A DNA stretch of 21,178 bases from an uncultured Ruminococcus sp. (GCA_900543105.1 UQQA01000030.1:1-21178), one strand, 5' to 3'; positions 13,231 through 20,769 are shown, counted from the stretch's first letter. Translations and numbers: made by a program. Notes: generated from the sequence alone by a model not told the origin.

Positions 13231-13737
13231 TTGGCTAATGCTAAGATAGACGCTTCTGCACTCGAACTTTCCGAGAAGGTTGTTGCTATTAACAGAGTTT
13301 CTAAGACTGTTAAGGGTGGTCGTATTTACAAGTTTGCTGCACTCGTTGTAGTAGGCGACGGCAACGGCACAGTTGGTTTCGGTATCGGTAAATCAGGAGA
13401 AGTTCCTGATGCTATCCGCAAGGGTATCGAGGATGCAAAGAAGAATTTGATTAAAGTTTCCCTCAGAGGAACAACAATCCCTCACGAGGTTATCGGTGAA
13501 TACGGTGCAGGCAGAGTTCTTATGAAGCCCGCTGCTCCCGGTACCGGTGTTATCGCAGGCGGTCCTGTTCGTGCAGTTATCGAAATTGCAGGTATCAAGG
13601 ATATCAGAACAAAGTCCCTGCGTTCCAACAACGCTTGCAATGTTGTAAGAGCTACTATCCAGGGTCTTTCAACTCTCCGCAGCGCTAAGGACGTTGCCGA
13701 CATCAGAGGCAAGTCCGTTAATGAGATCTTAGGTTAA
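13231..13737 (+). CDS. rpsE: 30S ribosomal protein S5 (uS5)
   Basis: Small-subunit protein important for decoding accuracy and the mRNA entry site. It is 168 residues. It starts at TTG (13231): ATAAGGAGG sits at the right distance, and no ATG lies between it and the conserved VVAINRVSKTVKGGR block. The double-stranded-RNA-binding-like N-terminal domain runs to about residue 85; the C-terminal domain contains GAGRVLMKPAAPGTGVIAGG and RSNNACNVVRATIQGL. The unusual start codon in a highly expressed gene is notable but seen in several genes of this cluster. Confidence 0.97.
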   Translation: MANAKIDASALELSEKVVAINRVSKTVKGGRIYKFAALVVVGDGNGTVGFGIGKSGEVPDAIRKGIEDAKKNLIKVSLRGTTIPHEVIGEYGAGRVLMKPAAPGTGVIAGGPVRAVIEIAGIKDIRTKSLRSNNACNVVRATIQGLSTLRSAKDVADIRGKSVNEILG

Positions 13738-13751
13738 GGAGGACGTTTGAA

Positions 13752-13928
13752 ATGGCACTTAAAGTAAAGCTTGTTAAAAGCCTTAACGGCTGCACAAAGC
13801 CGCAGATCGCAGTAGCACATTCTCTCGGCCTCAATAAGGTTGGTGCTGAAAAGGTTCAGCCCGATAATGATGCTACAAAGGGAAAGATCGCTAAGATCAA
13901 TCACCTTGTAGAAGTTACCGAAGCATAA
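13752..13928 (+). CDS. rpmD: 50S ribosomal protein L30 (uL30)
   Basis: Small large-subunit protein of 58 residues. It reads MALKVKLVKSLNG, then KPQIAVAHSLGLNKVG and a C-terminal GKIAKINHLVEVTEA, matching the family's compact alpha-beta fold (KVKLVKS strand, H-x-LGL motif, L-V-x-V end). AAGGAGG at the rpsE stop lies about 9 nt before the ATG at 13752. It is placed between rpsE and rplO as in all complete spc operons, 14 nt after the former and 20 nt before the latter. Confidence 0.96.
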   Translation: MALKVKLVKSLNGCTKPQIAVAHSLGLNKVGAEKVQPDNDATKGKIAKINHLVEVTEA

Positions 13929-13948
13929 TTGCAGGGAGGTGCGATACA

Positions 13949-14389
13949 ATGTATATTCACGAATTATCACCTGCTGAAGGTTCCAAGAAGGACGTTAAGA
14001 GAGTCGGCAGAGGTCACGGTTCAGGCTGGGGCAAAACTTCCGGCAAGGGCCACAAGGGACAGAATGCCCGTTCAGGCGGCGGCGTAAGACCCGGCTTTGA
14101 AGGCGGTCAGATGCCTCTCGCAAGAAGAATCCCTAAGAGAGGCTTCAACAACATCTTTGCAGCAAAGATGGCTGCTGTTAATGTTTCCTCACTCGAAATC
14201 TTCAAGGAAGGTACAGAGGTCGATGCAGAGCTTCTTCTCGCTTCAGGTCTTGTTAAGAACATTGACAACGGCGTTAAGATCCTCGGCAACGGTGAGATCA
14301 CCAAGAACTTGACTGTTAAGGCTGATGCATTCTCTGCTTCAGCAAAAGAAAAAATTGAAAAGGCAGGCGGAAAGGCTGAGGTGATGTAA
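13949..14389 (+). CDS. rplO: 50S ribosomal protein L15 (uL15)
   Basis: Large-subunit protein with a long Gly- and basic-rich N-terminal extension that penetrates the 23S rRNA core. It is 146 residues. The extension is evident at about residues 18-65: GRGHGSGWGKTSGKGHKGQ, then ARSGGGVRPGFEGGQMPLARRIPKRGF. The globular C-terminal domain follows. GGGAGGTG lies before the ATG. Only one base separates its stop from the secY GTG, implying coupled translation. Confidence 0.98.
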   Translation: MYIHELSPAEGSKKDVKRVGRGHGSGWGKTSGKGHKGQNARSGGGVRPGFEGGQMPLARRIPKRGFNNIFAAKMAAVNVSSLEIFKEGTEVDAELLLASGLVKNIDNGVKILGNGEITKNLTVKADAFSASAKEKIEKAGGKAEVM

Positions 14390-14390
14390 T

Positions 14391-15695
14391 GTGTTTACGA
14401 CCTTCAGAAACGCTTGGAAGGTTCCTGAGTTAAGGAATAAAATCCTTTACACATTATTGATCATCTTTATTTTCCGTTTAGGCTGTCATATCCCGGTTCC
14501 TTTTCTTGACGCTTCGGTAATGGCATCCGATATTTCGGGCAGCGGAAGCTTCCTGAGCTATATGGATATCCTCTCCGGCGGCGCTCTTTCAAAGGGAACT
14601 ATCTTCGCTCTTTCGATCCAGCCATACATCAATGCTTCGATCATCGTTCAGCTTCTGACGTATGCGCTCCCTCCTCTTGAAAATCTTCAGAAGGAAGGCG
14701 AAGAGGGAAGAAAAAAAATTGATAAGATCACTATGTTTGTTTCCCTCGCCATAGCTCTGGTAATGTCATATGCTTACTATATCACGCAGCGCAACAGCGG
14801 TGCTGTAAGATTTGCAGACGGCGCTTCGGGCGTATTTGCAGCGATAGTTATTGTCGCAGCATTTACCGCAGGCGCAGGCGTTGTTGTATGGCTCGGCAAC
14901 TGCATCAATGACAAGGGAATTGGCAACGGTATCTCAATGATACTTTTCGCAGGTATCGTTTCGAGAGGTCCTGCAAGCGTTCTCCGTATGTTTGAGCTTG
15001 CAAAAGACGACAAGAAATACTACCTGATCGTTCCGGTCGTTCTCATTGTTTTCGTTCTTATGATCGCGTTCATCGTATTTATGAATGAATCAGAAAGAAG
15101 GATCCCGATCCAGTACGCTAAGCGTGTTGTCGGCAGAAAACAGTACGGCGGTCAGAGCACTCATATTCCAATAAAGATCGCAATGAGCGGCGTTATGCCG
15201 ATCATCTTCGCGATGGCTATTATGTCGCTCCCTGCTACGCTTGAAATGTTCATCAAGGTCAGCGAAAATCCGACTACCTTCTGGCAGAAGTTTTACGCAG
15301 GCTTCGTTCACTTCTTCAGCTACCGCAGCGGTTGGTACGCTATCATCTATTTCGTTCTTATCATTGCGTTCAACTACTTCTATGTTGCAATGCAGTATAA
15401 TCCTATTGAAATAGCTAACAACCTCCGTCAGAGCAACGGCGGTATCCCCGGTATCAGACCCGGTAAGCCTACCAGCGACTATATCCAGAAAGTTCTTTCA
15501 AAGATCACTTTGGTCGGTGCATTTTTCCTCGGCGTTATCGCTATCTTCCCGATACTTTCAAATATGGCAATGCCGTCTTTGAATATCGCAATGGGCGGTA
15601 CTTCGATCCTCATCGTGGTAAGCGTTGTTCTTGAAACTTCGAGAACACTCGAATCTCAGATGATGATGCGTCACCACAAGGGATTCCTCGAATAA
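14391..15695 (+). CDS. secY: Protein translocase channel subunit SecY
   Basis: Pore subunit of the SecYEG translocon, exporting unfolded proteins across the membrane and inserting membrane proteins. It is 434 residues with the ten hydrophobic segments expected. The first transmembrane helix follows KVPELRNKILYTLLIIF. The plug region and TM2 signature (GGALSKGTIFALSIQPYINASIIVQLL) is clear, as are GIGNGISMILFAGIV, RRIPIQYAKRVVG in the cytoplasmic loop, and GIRPGKPTSDYI. The start is GTG with GAGGTGA 6 nt upstream, inside the end of rplO; an ATG two bases earlier is out of frame. It couples export capacity to ribosome supply. Confidence 0.98.
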   Translation: MFTTFRNAWKVPELRNKILYTLLIIFIFRLGCHIPVPFLDASVMASDISGSGSFLSYMDILSGGALSKGTIFALSIQPYINASIIVQLLTYALPPLENLQKEGEEGRKKIDKITMFVSLAIALVMSYAYYITQRNSGAVRFADGASGVFAAIVIVAAFTAGAGVVVWLGNCINDKGIGNGISMILFAGIVSRGPASVLRMFELAKDDKKYYLIVPVVLIVFVLMIAFIVFMNESERRIPIQYAKRVVGRKQYGGQSTHIPIKIAMSGVMPIIFAMAIMSLPATLEMFIKVSENPTTFWQKFYAGFVHFFSYRSGWYAIIYFVLIIAFNYFYVAMQYNPIEIANNLRQSNGGIPGIRPGKPTSDYIQKVLSKITLVGAFFLGVIAIFPILSNMAMPSLNIAMGGTSILIVVSVVLETSRTLESQMMMRHHKGFLE

Positions 15696-15737
15696 TCGTC
15701 ACAAACCATTACACACTTATCGTCAGGAGGATTTGTT

Positions 15738-16370
15738 ATGAATTTGATTTTACTTGGCGCTCCCGGTGCAGGCAAGGGCACACAGGCAGAGGTTATCAGC
15801 GCAAAGCTCGGTATCCCTCAGATCTCTACCGGCAACATTCTGCGTGAAGCGGTAAAGAACGGTACGGAATGCGGACTTAAGGCTAAAAGCTATATGGAAA
15901 GCGGCGCTTTGGTTCCTGACGAGGTTGTGATCGGCATTCTTAAAGACAGAATTGCCGAGGACGATTGCAAGAACGGTTTCATTCTTGACGGTTTCCCCAG
16001 AACTGTTCCTCAGGCAGAGGCTCTTGAGGCTATGGGCGTAAACATCGACAAGGTACTTTCGATCGACGTTCCCGATGCAGACATTCAGGCTCGTATCTCG
16101 GGCAGAAGAGTCTGCGAAAAGTGCGGTGCTTCCTACCACGTTGACTTCAAGCCGACTAAGGTAGACGGCGTATGCGACAAGTGCGGCGGCAACGCTGTAC
16201 AGAGAAAGGACGACGCTCCCGAAACCGTTATTGAAAGACTTAAAACTTACCATGTTCAGACTGCTCCTCTCGCTGATTTCTATGCAGCAAAGGGCAAGCT
16301 CACAAGAGTTAAGGGTCTGGACGGCGTGGAAGCGACCTCAAAGGTTGTATTGGAAGCGCTCAATGCTTAA
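15738..16370 (+). CDS. adk: Adenylate kinase, zinc-LID form
   Basis: Cytoplasmic enzyme converting ATP + AMP to 2 ADP. It is 210 residues, close to the usual 214-217. The Walker A loop GAPGAGKGT is at residues 8-16, the AMP-binding segment around TGNILREAV at 31-39, and DGFPRT at 84-89. The LID domain has C126-x-x-C129 and C146-x-x-C149, the four-cysteine zinc site found in Gram-positive adenylate kinases, while E. coli uses other residues. GTCAGGAGG lies just before the ATG. Between secY and map, its standard place in Firmicutes. Confidence 0.98.
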   Translation: MNLILLGAPGAGKGTQAEVISAKLGIPQISTGNILREAVKNGTECGLKAKSYMESGALVPDEVVIGILKDRIAEDDCKNGFILDGFPRTVPQAEALEAMGVNIDKVLSIDVPDADIQARISGRRVCEKCGASYHVDFKPTKVDGVCDKCGGNAVQRKDDAPETVIERLKTYHVQTAPLADFYAAKGKLTRVKGLDGVEATSKVVLEALNA

Positions 16371-16382
16371 AGGCAGAGAAAA

Positions 16383-17141
16383 ATGATTAATGTTAAATCC
16401 AAGTCCGAATTGGAGAAGATGCGTAAAGCAGGTGTTATCACCGCTAACGCACTTCACTACGGCGGACAGTCAATAAAAGTCGGTATGTCAACTTATGAGC
16501 TTGACAAGCTTATCCACGATTACATCGTCAAGAACGGTGCAAAGCCTTCGAGCCTCGGTTACTGCGGTTTCCCCGGTTCGGCGTGCATTTCGATCAACAA
16601 CGAGGTGATCCACGGTATCCCGTCCAAGAAGAAGTTCATTCAGGACGGCGATGTTGTCAGCATTGACGTTACCGCACTTTATGATGGTTACAACGGGGAC
16701 ACGGCTTATACCTTCCCTGTAGGAAACGTTCCCGAAGAAACGCTCAAACTGCTTGAGGTAACAAAAGAGAGTATGTATCTCGGAATCGAGCAGGCTGTTA
16801 TCGGAAACCGTATCGGCGACATCGGTCATGCGGTTGAAGAACACTGCGTTTCTCATGGATATGGTGTAGTCAGACAGTATATAGGTCACGGCATCGGCAG
16901 AGAAATGCACGAAGCTCCCGAAGTTCCGAATTACGGACGTCCGGGACACGGACCAAGACTTGTTGCAGGCATGACTATCACAGTTGAACCGATGATCAAT
17001 GCGGTCGGAGAGGACGTTAAAGTCCTTTCGGACGGCTGGACCGTAGTGACCAGATCGGGTTCACCCGCTGCTCATTTTGAGCACACTATCGCAATCACTC
17101 CCGACGGGCCCGTGATCCTTACGAAGCCCACAATTGTCTGA
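16383..17141 (+). CDS. map: Type I methionine aminopeptidase
   Basis: Metalloenzyme that removes the initiator methionine from nascent proteins with small second residues. It is 252 residues. The pita-bread catalytic residues align with E. coli: D95 and D106 (SIDVTALYDGYNGDTA), H169 (GHGIGREMHE), E202 (VEPMINA) and E233 (HFEHTIAIT), with H77 at the substrate site (NEVIHGIP). No N-terminal SH3-binding zinc extension is present. The ribosome binding site is weak (GGCAGAG), poorer than any neighbour, so lower translation than that of the ribosomal genes is likely. It starts 12 nt after adk. Confidence 0.98.
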   Translation: MINVKSKSELEKMRKAGVITANALHYGGQSIKVGMSTYELDKLIHDYIVKNGAKPSSLGYCGFPGSACISINNEVIHGIPSKKKFIQDGDVVSIDVTALYDGYNGDTAYTFPVGNVPEETLKLLEVTKESMYLGIEQAVIGNRIGDIGHAVEEHCVSHGYGVVRQYIGHGIGREMHEAPEVPNYGRPGHGPRLVAGMTITVEPMINAVGEDVKVLSDGWTVVTRSGSPAAHFEHTIAITPDGPVILTKPTIV

Positions 17142-17171
17142 CAACGGCAAACCCCGAAAGGAGTTAAGGCT

Positions 17172-17420
17172 GTGGAAGCAAAAATCGGAATGATCGTCAG
17201 ATCGGCTGCAGGACATGACAGAGGAAATTTCCTTGTGATCACCGCAGTTGAGGGTGATTTTGCGTTTATTGCCGACGGAAAAGAGCGAAAGCTCGAAAAA
17301 CCGAAGAAAAAGCGTTTAAAACACCTTAAACTTACCAATACTGTTATAGATACAGACAATCTGACAGATAAGGGACTTAGAAAGATAATTTCTTCGTTCA
17401 CCGAAACCCAAGATCCATAA
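17172..17420 (+). CDS. KOW-domain RNA-binding protein (L14e/L6e/L27e-like)
   Basis: Small basic protein of 82 residues, comparable in position and type to B. subtilis YbzG between map and infA. The KOW-like motif is at the N-terminus (IGMIVRSAAGHDRGNFLVITA), followed by a strand pair and a Lys-rich run (KLEKPKKKRLKHLKL). In archaea and eukaryotes this fold occurs in ribosomal proteins L14e, L6e and L27e, so a role on the ribosome or rRNA is a fair inference, but the bacterial protein is poorly characterised. It starts at GTG with AAAGGAG 8 nt upstream. It lies 30 nt after map and 20 nt before infA. Confidence 0.88.
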   Translation: MEAKIGMIVRSAAGHDRGNFLVITAVEGDFAFIADGKERKLEKPKKKRLKHLKLTNTVIDTDNLTDKGLRKIISSFTETQDP

Positions 17421-17440
17421 ATCTAAAAGGAGGCATATGT

Positions 17441-17659
17441 TTGTCTAAAGAGGATGTTATTGAGATTGAAGGTACAGTAATCGAAGCTCTCCCGAATGCA
17501 ATGTTCCAGGTCGAACTTGCAAACGGACACAAGATTCTCGCTCACGTTTCCGGTAAACTCAGAATGAACTACATCAGGATCGTTCCGGGTGATAAGGTCA
17601 CGGTTGAGATGTCACCATATGACCTCTCAAAGGGCAGAATTACTTGGAGAGCAAAGTGA
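17441..17659 (+). CDS. infA: Translation initiation factor IF-1
   Basis: OB-fold factor that occupies the ribosomal A site during initiation and aids IF-2 and IF-3. It is 72 residues, the universal length. The sequence MSKEDVIEIEGTVIEALPNA, then FQVELANGHKILAHVSGKLRMNYIRI and the C-terminal DLSKGRITWRAK, is canonical. The start is TTG at 17441, with AAAAGGAGG (17425-17433) 7 nt upstream. An ATG at 17437 is out of frame and terminates after three codons, so TTG is required. Rare start codons are well placed here because IF-1 and its partners police start selection. Confidence 0.97.
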   Translation: MSKEDVIEIEGTVIEALPNAMFQVELANGHKILAHVSGKLRMNYIRIVPGDKVTVEMSPYDLSKGRITWRAK

Positions 17660-17684
17660 ATTCTTGAAAAAGGAGGTATTTATC

Positions 17685-17798
17685 ATGAAAGTAAGACCTT
17701 CAGTAAAACCAATTTGTGAAAAATGCAAAATCATTAAGAGAAAAGGCAAAATTATGGTTATCTGCGAGAACCCTAAGCACAAGCAGCGTCAGGGCTAA
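17685..17798 (+). CDS. rpmJ: 50S ribosomal protein L36 (bL36), zinc form
   Basis: The smallest large-subunit protein, 37 residues. The sequence MKVRPSVKPICEKC, then KIIKRKGKIMVICENPKHKQRQG, is diagnostic. The zinc ligands are C11, C14, C27 and H32. AAAAAGGAGG precedes the ATG at 17685; longer in-frame upstream extensions would overlap infA and are not real. It is placed between infA and rpsM as usual. Many bacteria keep a zinc-free paralogue elsewhere, not seen in this window. Confidence 0.97.
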   Translation: MKVRPSVKPICEKCKIIKRKGKIMVICENPKHKQRQG

Positions 17799-17859
17799 TC
17801 AGTAAAGATCCGTAATAATTGCTTTAAAACGTAAAAATCCAATTCGGAGGTGTATGTAA

Positions 17860-18228
17860 ATGGCACGTATTGCAGGCGTTGACCTTCCAAAGGATAAGAG
17901 AGTCGAGATCGGACTCACATATATCTATGGCATCGGTCGCAAATCTGCTGATATTATCCTCAAGGAAACAGGCGTAAACCCTGACATCAGAGTTAAGGAT
18001 CTTTCCGAGGATGATCTTGCAAAGATCCGTGATTATATTGATAAGAATTTCATCGTTGAGGGTGACCTTCGCAGAAATGTTGCTCTTAACATCAAGCGTC
18101 TTGTTGAGATCGGTTGCTACAGAGGCGTTCGTCACAGAAAGGGTCTCCCCGTCAGAGGTCAGAGAACCAAGACTAACGCAAGAACCCGCAAGGGCCCTGT
18201 AAAGACAATCGCTAACAAGAAGAAGTAA
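17860..18228 (+). CDS. rpsM: 30S ribosomal protein S13 (uS13)
   Basis: Head protein forming intersubunit bridges with L5 and contacting P-site tRNA. It is 122 residues. It begins MARIAGVDLPKDKRVEIGLTYIYGIG, with the helix-two-turn-helix region in the N-terminal half, and has the conserved GCYRGVRHRKGLPVRGQRTKTNARTRKG segment and a Lys-rich tail reaching towards tRNA. CGGAGGTG precedes the ATG. It opens the classical alpha operon, but I see no good promoter in the 61-nt gap before it. Confidence 0.98.
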   Translation: MARIAGVDLPKDKRVEIGLTYIYGIGRKSADIILKETGVNPDIRVKDLSEDDLAKIRDYIDKNFIVEGDLRRNVALNIKRLVEIGCYRGVRHRKGLPVRGQRTKTNARTRKGPVKTIANKKK

Positions 18229-18242
18229 GGAGGGAATGAACA

Positions 18243-18644
18243 ATGGCTCAGGTTAAAGGCAAGAAGACTGTCGTTAGACGTCGTCGTGAGCGTAAAAACA
18301 TTGAAAATGGTGCTGTTCATATCCAGTCCACTTTCAACAACACAATCGTAACTATTACTGATACACAGGGTAACGCAATTTCATGGGCTTCCGCAGGCGA
18401 ACTCGGTTTCAGAGGTTCCAAGAAGTCTACTCCGTTCGCTGCTCAGACAGCTGCTGAAACTGCTGCTAAGGCTGCAATGGATCACGGTCTTAAGACTGTT
18501 GAAGTTTACGTTAAGGGACCCGGTGCAGGACGTGAAGCTGCTATCAGAGCTTTGCAGACTGTAGGTCTTGAAGTAAGACTCATCAAGGATGTTACTCCTA
18601 TTCCTCACAACGGATGCCGTCCTCCTAAGAGACGTCGTGTATAA
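18243..18644 (+). CDS. rpsK: 30S ribosomal protein S11 (uS11)
   Basis: Platform protein near the E site and the mRNA 5' region. It is 133 residues. After a basic N-terminus it shows AVHIQSTFNNTIVTITDTQGN, the GFRGSKKSTPFAAQ block, VKGPGAGREAAIRAL and the C-terminal TPIPHNGCRPPKRRRV. The HNG sequence is the conserved site that forms isoaspartate in E. coli. AAGGAGGG lies before the ATG. It lies 14 nt after rpsM and 82 nt before rpsD. Confidence 0.98.
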   Translation: MAQVKGKKTVVRRRRERKNIENGAVHIQSTFNNTIVTITDTQGNAISWASAGELGFRGSKKSTPFAAQTAAETAAKAAMDHGLKTVEVYVKGPGAGREAAIRALQTVGLEVRLIKDVTPIPHNGCRPPKRRRV

Positions 18645-18670
18645 CAGATATACCGATATTCTTTTACAGG

Positions 18671-18686
18671 TAAGCGTTTCCGCTTA
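18671..18686 (+). other. Hairpin upstream of rpsD
   Basis: TAAGCG (18671-18676) pairs perfectly with CGCTTA (18681-18686) around a TTTC loop; an AT-rich stretch with six T (18695-18700) follows at a distance of 8 nt, too far for a standard terminator. It lies 41 nt before the rpsD start. S4 autoregulates in several bacteria, so this is a possible but unproven S4 target. Confidence 0.4.
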
Positions 18687-18726
18687 ATAATACGTTTTTT
18701 AATTACCAATGGAGGTGTAATTCTAA

Positions 18727-19326
18727 ATGGCAGTTAATAAAGACCCCATACTCAAAAAATGCAGATACTTAGGAATCAGCCCTATGGTTATGGGTATTTC
18801 TAAGACTTCTAATAGAAACCCCGGTGCCAACAACAGAAAGAAGCTTTCCGAATACGGCACACAGCTCAAGGAAAAGCAGAAGCTCAAGTTCATCTACGGC
18901 GTTCTTGAGAAGCCTTTCTATCACTACTACGAACTCGCAAGCAAGGCTACTGACAAGACTACCGGTGACGCGCTCATCACTATTCTTGAATCCAGACTTG
19001 ATAACGTAGTTTTCAGAATGGGTCTCGCTCTCACAAGACGTGAAGCAAGACAGCTCGTTACTCACAGACACTTCACAGTAAACGGTGAGAGAGTTGACAT
19101 TCCTTCTTACAGAGTTAAGGAAGGCGACGTTATCGCTCTTTACGAAGGCAGCCGTTCAAGTGCTAAGTTCAAGGAGATCTACGATCAGACTAACGGCAGA
19201 GTAGTTCCTACATGGCTCGATTCCAACAAGGACAATTTCTCCGCTAAGGTTGTTCGTATGCCTGCAACTGAAGACCTTGACTATGAGGTTGAAACTCACC
19301 TTATCGTCGAGTTGTATTCCAAGTAA
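18727..19326 (+). CDS. rpsD: 30S ribosomal protein S4 (uS4), zinc-free form
   Basis: 16S-rRNA-binding assembly initiator at the 5' domain and the mRNA entry channel. It is 199 residues, slightly under the usual 200-206. The N-terminus reads MAVNKDPILKKCRYLGISPM: only one cysteine (C12) is present, so the CxxC zinc site of zinc-type S4 proteins is missing. The S4 RNA-binding domain is at about residues 90-155 (ESRLDNVVFRMGLALTRREARQL, then HFTVNGERVDIPSY). The C-terminal block PTWLDSNKDNFSAKV is typical. TGGAGGTG precedes the ATG. Position between rpsK and rpoA is as in E. coli and many Clostridia; in B. subtilis rpsD is elsewhere. Confidence 0.97.
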   Translation: MAVNKDPILKKCRYLGISPMVMGISKTSNRNPGANNRKKLSEYGTQLKEKQKLKFIYGVLEKPFYHYYELASKATDKTTGDALITILESRLDNVVFRMGLALTRREARQLVTHRHFTVNGERVDIPSYRVKEGDVIALYEGSRSSAKFKEIYDQTNGRVVPTWLDSNKDNFSAKVVRMPATEDLDYEVETHLIVELYSK

Positions 19327-19329
19327 TAG

Positions 19330-19351
19330 GTTTATCGTGTATAAACTTTTT
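19330..19351 (+). terminator. Weak terminator-like hairpin between rpsD and rpoA
   Basis: GTTTAT (19330-19335) pairs with ATAAAC (19341-19346) around CGTGT, directly followed by five T. The stem is only 6 bp and AT-rich, so it would at most attenuate transcription into rpoA rather than stop it. It could instead be an mRNA 3' stabiliser. Confidence 0.35.
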
Positions 19352-19395
19352 ATATGCGTTAATGATCCGCAATGCGAATATAGGAGGGTTTTATA

Positions 19396-20352
19396 ATGCT
19401 TGAAAAAATCGAAAAGCCGGAAATCGAAACCGTTGAACTCAAGACCAACGGCACTTACGGCAAGTTTGCTATCGCTCCTCTTGAGCGCGGCTATGGACAT
19501 ACTCTTGGCAACAGCCTCAGACGTGTCCTGCTCTCCTCGCTTCCGGGTGTTGCTGTTACTTCGGTGAAGATTGACGGTGTACACCACGAATTATCTACTA
19601 TTCCGGGCGTTAAGGAAGATGTTACTGAAATAGTTCTTAACCTTAAGGGACTTACGGCTAAGCTTTACGGCGAAGGCCCCAAGACAATCTATATCGAAGC
19701 CGAAGACGAATGCGAAGTTACCGCAGGTGACATCAAGGCGGATTCGGAAGTTGATATCCTCGTTCCGGATATGCACATTGCTACACTCGGCAAAGACGCT
19801 AAGCTTTATATGGAGATCACTATCGACAGAGGACGCGGATACGTTCCTGCTGAAAAGAACAAGCAGCTTTTCAACTTCGGCGTTGATGTTATCGCTGTTG
19901 ACTCCATTTATACCCCTGTACTGAAAGTAAATTACACTGTTGAAGACACCCGTCTTGGACAGGTAACTGATTATGATAAGCTCACACTTGATGTCTGGAC
20001 CAACGGCGTTGTTTCAGCCAAGGAAGCTGTATCACAGGCAGCCAACCTCCTCATTGAGCATCTGAAGCTCTTCAGCGAGCTTTCCGATGAATCCGCTATC
20101 ACTGAGATCATGGTAGAAAAGGACGACAAGGGCAAAGAAAAAGTCCTTGAGATGACCATTGAGGACCTTGACTTATCAGTACGTTCGTTCAATTGCCTTA
20201 AACGTGCAAACATTAACACAGTAGGTGATTTGATCAACAAGTCAGAAGAAGAGATGATGAAAGTCAGAAACCTTGGTAAGAAGTCCTTTGACGAAGTTAA
20301 GGAAAAGCTTCAGTCCCTCGGTTTTGAACTCAGCTCTGAAGATGATAACTAA
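19396..20352 (+). CDS. rpoA: RNA polymerase alpha subunit
   Basis: Assembly platform of core RNA polymerase; its C-terminal domain contacts UP elements and activators. It is 318 residues, normal. The N-terminal domain shows ERGYGHTLGNSLRRVLLSSLPG (residues 30-51), the dimerisation and beta-binding signature. The C-terminal domain from about residue 255 carries LDLSVRSFNCLKRANINTVGDL with the DNA-contacting arginine equivalent to E. coli R265, then LGKKSFDEVKEKLQSLG. TAGGAGGG precedes the ATG. It shares the operon with ribosomal protein genes, linking RNA polymerase supply to ribosome output. Confidence 0.99.
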   Translation: MLEKIEKPEIETVELKTNGTYGKFAIAPLERGYGHTLGNSLRRVLLSSLPGVAVTSVKIDGVHHELSTIPGVKEDVTEIVLNLKGLTAKLYGEGPKTIYIEAEDECEVTAGDIKADSEVDILVPDMHIATLGKDAKLYMEITIDRGRGYVPAEKNKQLFNFGVDVIAVDSIYTPVLKVNYTVEDTRLGQVTDYDKLTLDVWTNGVVSAKEAVSQAANLLIEHLKLFSELSDESAITEIMVEKDDKGKEKVLEMTIEDLDLSVRSFNCLKRANINTVGDLINKSEEEMMKVRNLGKKSFDEVKEKLQSLGFELSSEDDN

Positions 20353-20405
20353 GAGTGATAATTTTGCAAAAATACGATACTTTTAATAGGTAAGGAGTGA
20401 TTAGA

Positions 20406-20747
20406 ATGCCGGGAACAAGAAAATTGGGCAGAACAAGTGACCACAGAAAAGCAATGCTCAGAGCTATGGTTACATTCCTGCTCGAAAACGGCAAGATCGA
20501 AACAACAGTAACAAGAGCCAAAGAGGTTCGCGCTATGTCTGAAAAGATGATCACCATCGCCAAGACTAACGACCTCCACTCCAGACGTCAGGTTCTTGCT
20601 TATGTTACAAAGGAAGATGTTGTCAAGAAGCTTTTTGACGAGATCGCACCTAAGTACGCTGATGTTAATGGCGGTTATACAAGAATCATCAAGACAGGTC
20701 CAAGACGCGGCGACGCTGCTGAAATGGCTATCATTGAACTTGTATAA
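20406..20747 (+). CDS. rplQ: 50S ribosomal protein L17 (bL17)
   Basis: Large-subunit protein near the tunnel exit. It is 113 residues from the ATG at 20406. An in-frame GTG three codons earlier overlaps the ribosome binding site TAAGGAG (20391-20397) itself, so ATG is preferred. Signatures: GTRKLGRTSDHRKAMLRAMV at the start, ENGKIETTVTRAKEVR, and the C-terminal GGYTRIIKTGPRRGDAAEMAIIELV. It is the last gene of the cluster; the cbiO-truA-rplM-rpsI genes that follow it in many Firmicutes are absent, and a strong terminator comes 22 nt after the stop. Confidence 0.98.
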   Translation: MPGTRKLGRTSDHRKAMLRAMVTFLLENGKIETTVTRAKEVRAMSEKMITIAKTNDLHSRRQVLAYVTKEDVVKKLFDEIAPKYADVNGGYTRIIKTGPRRGDAAEMAIIELV

Positions 20748-20769
20748 GTTTCTTTCGATATATATAATC

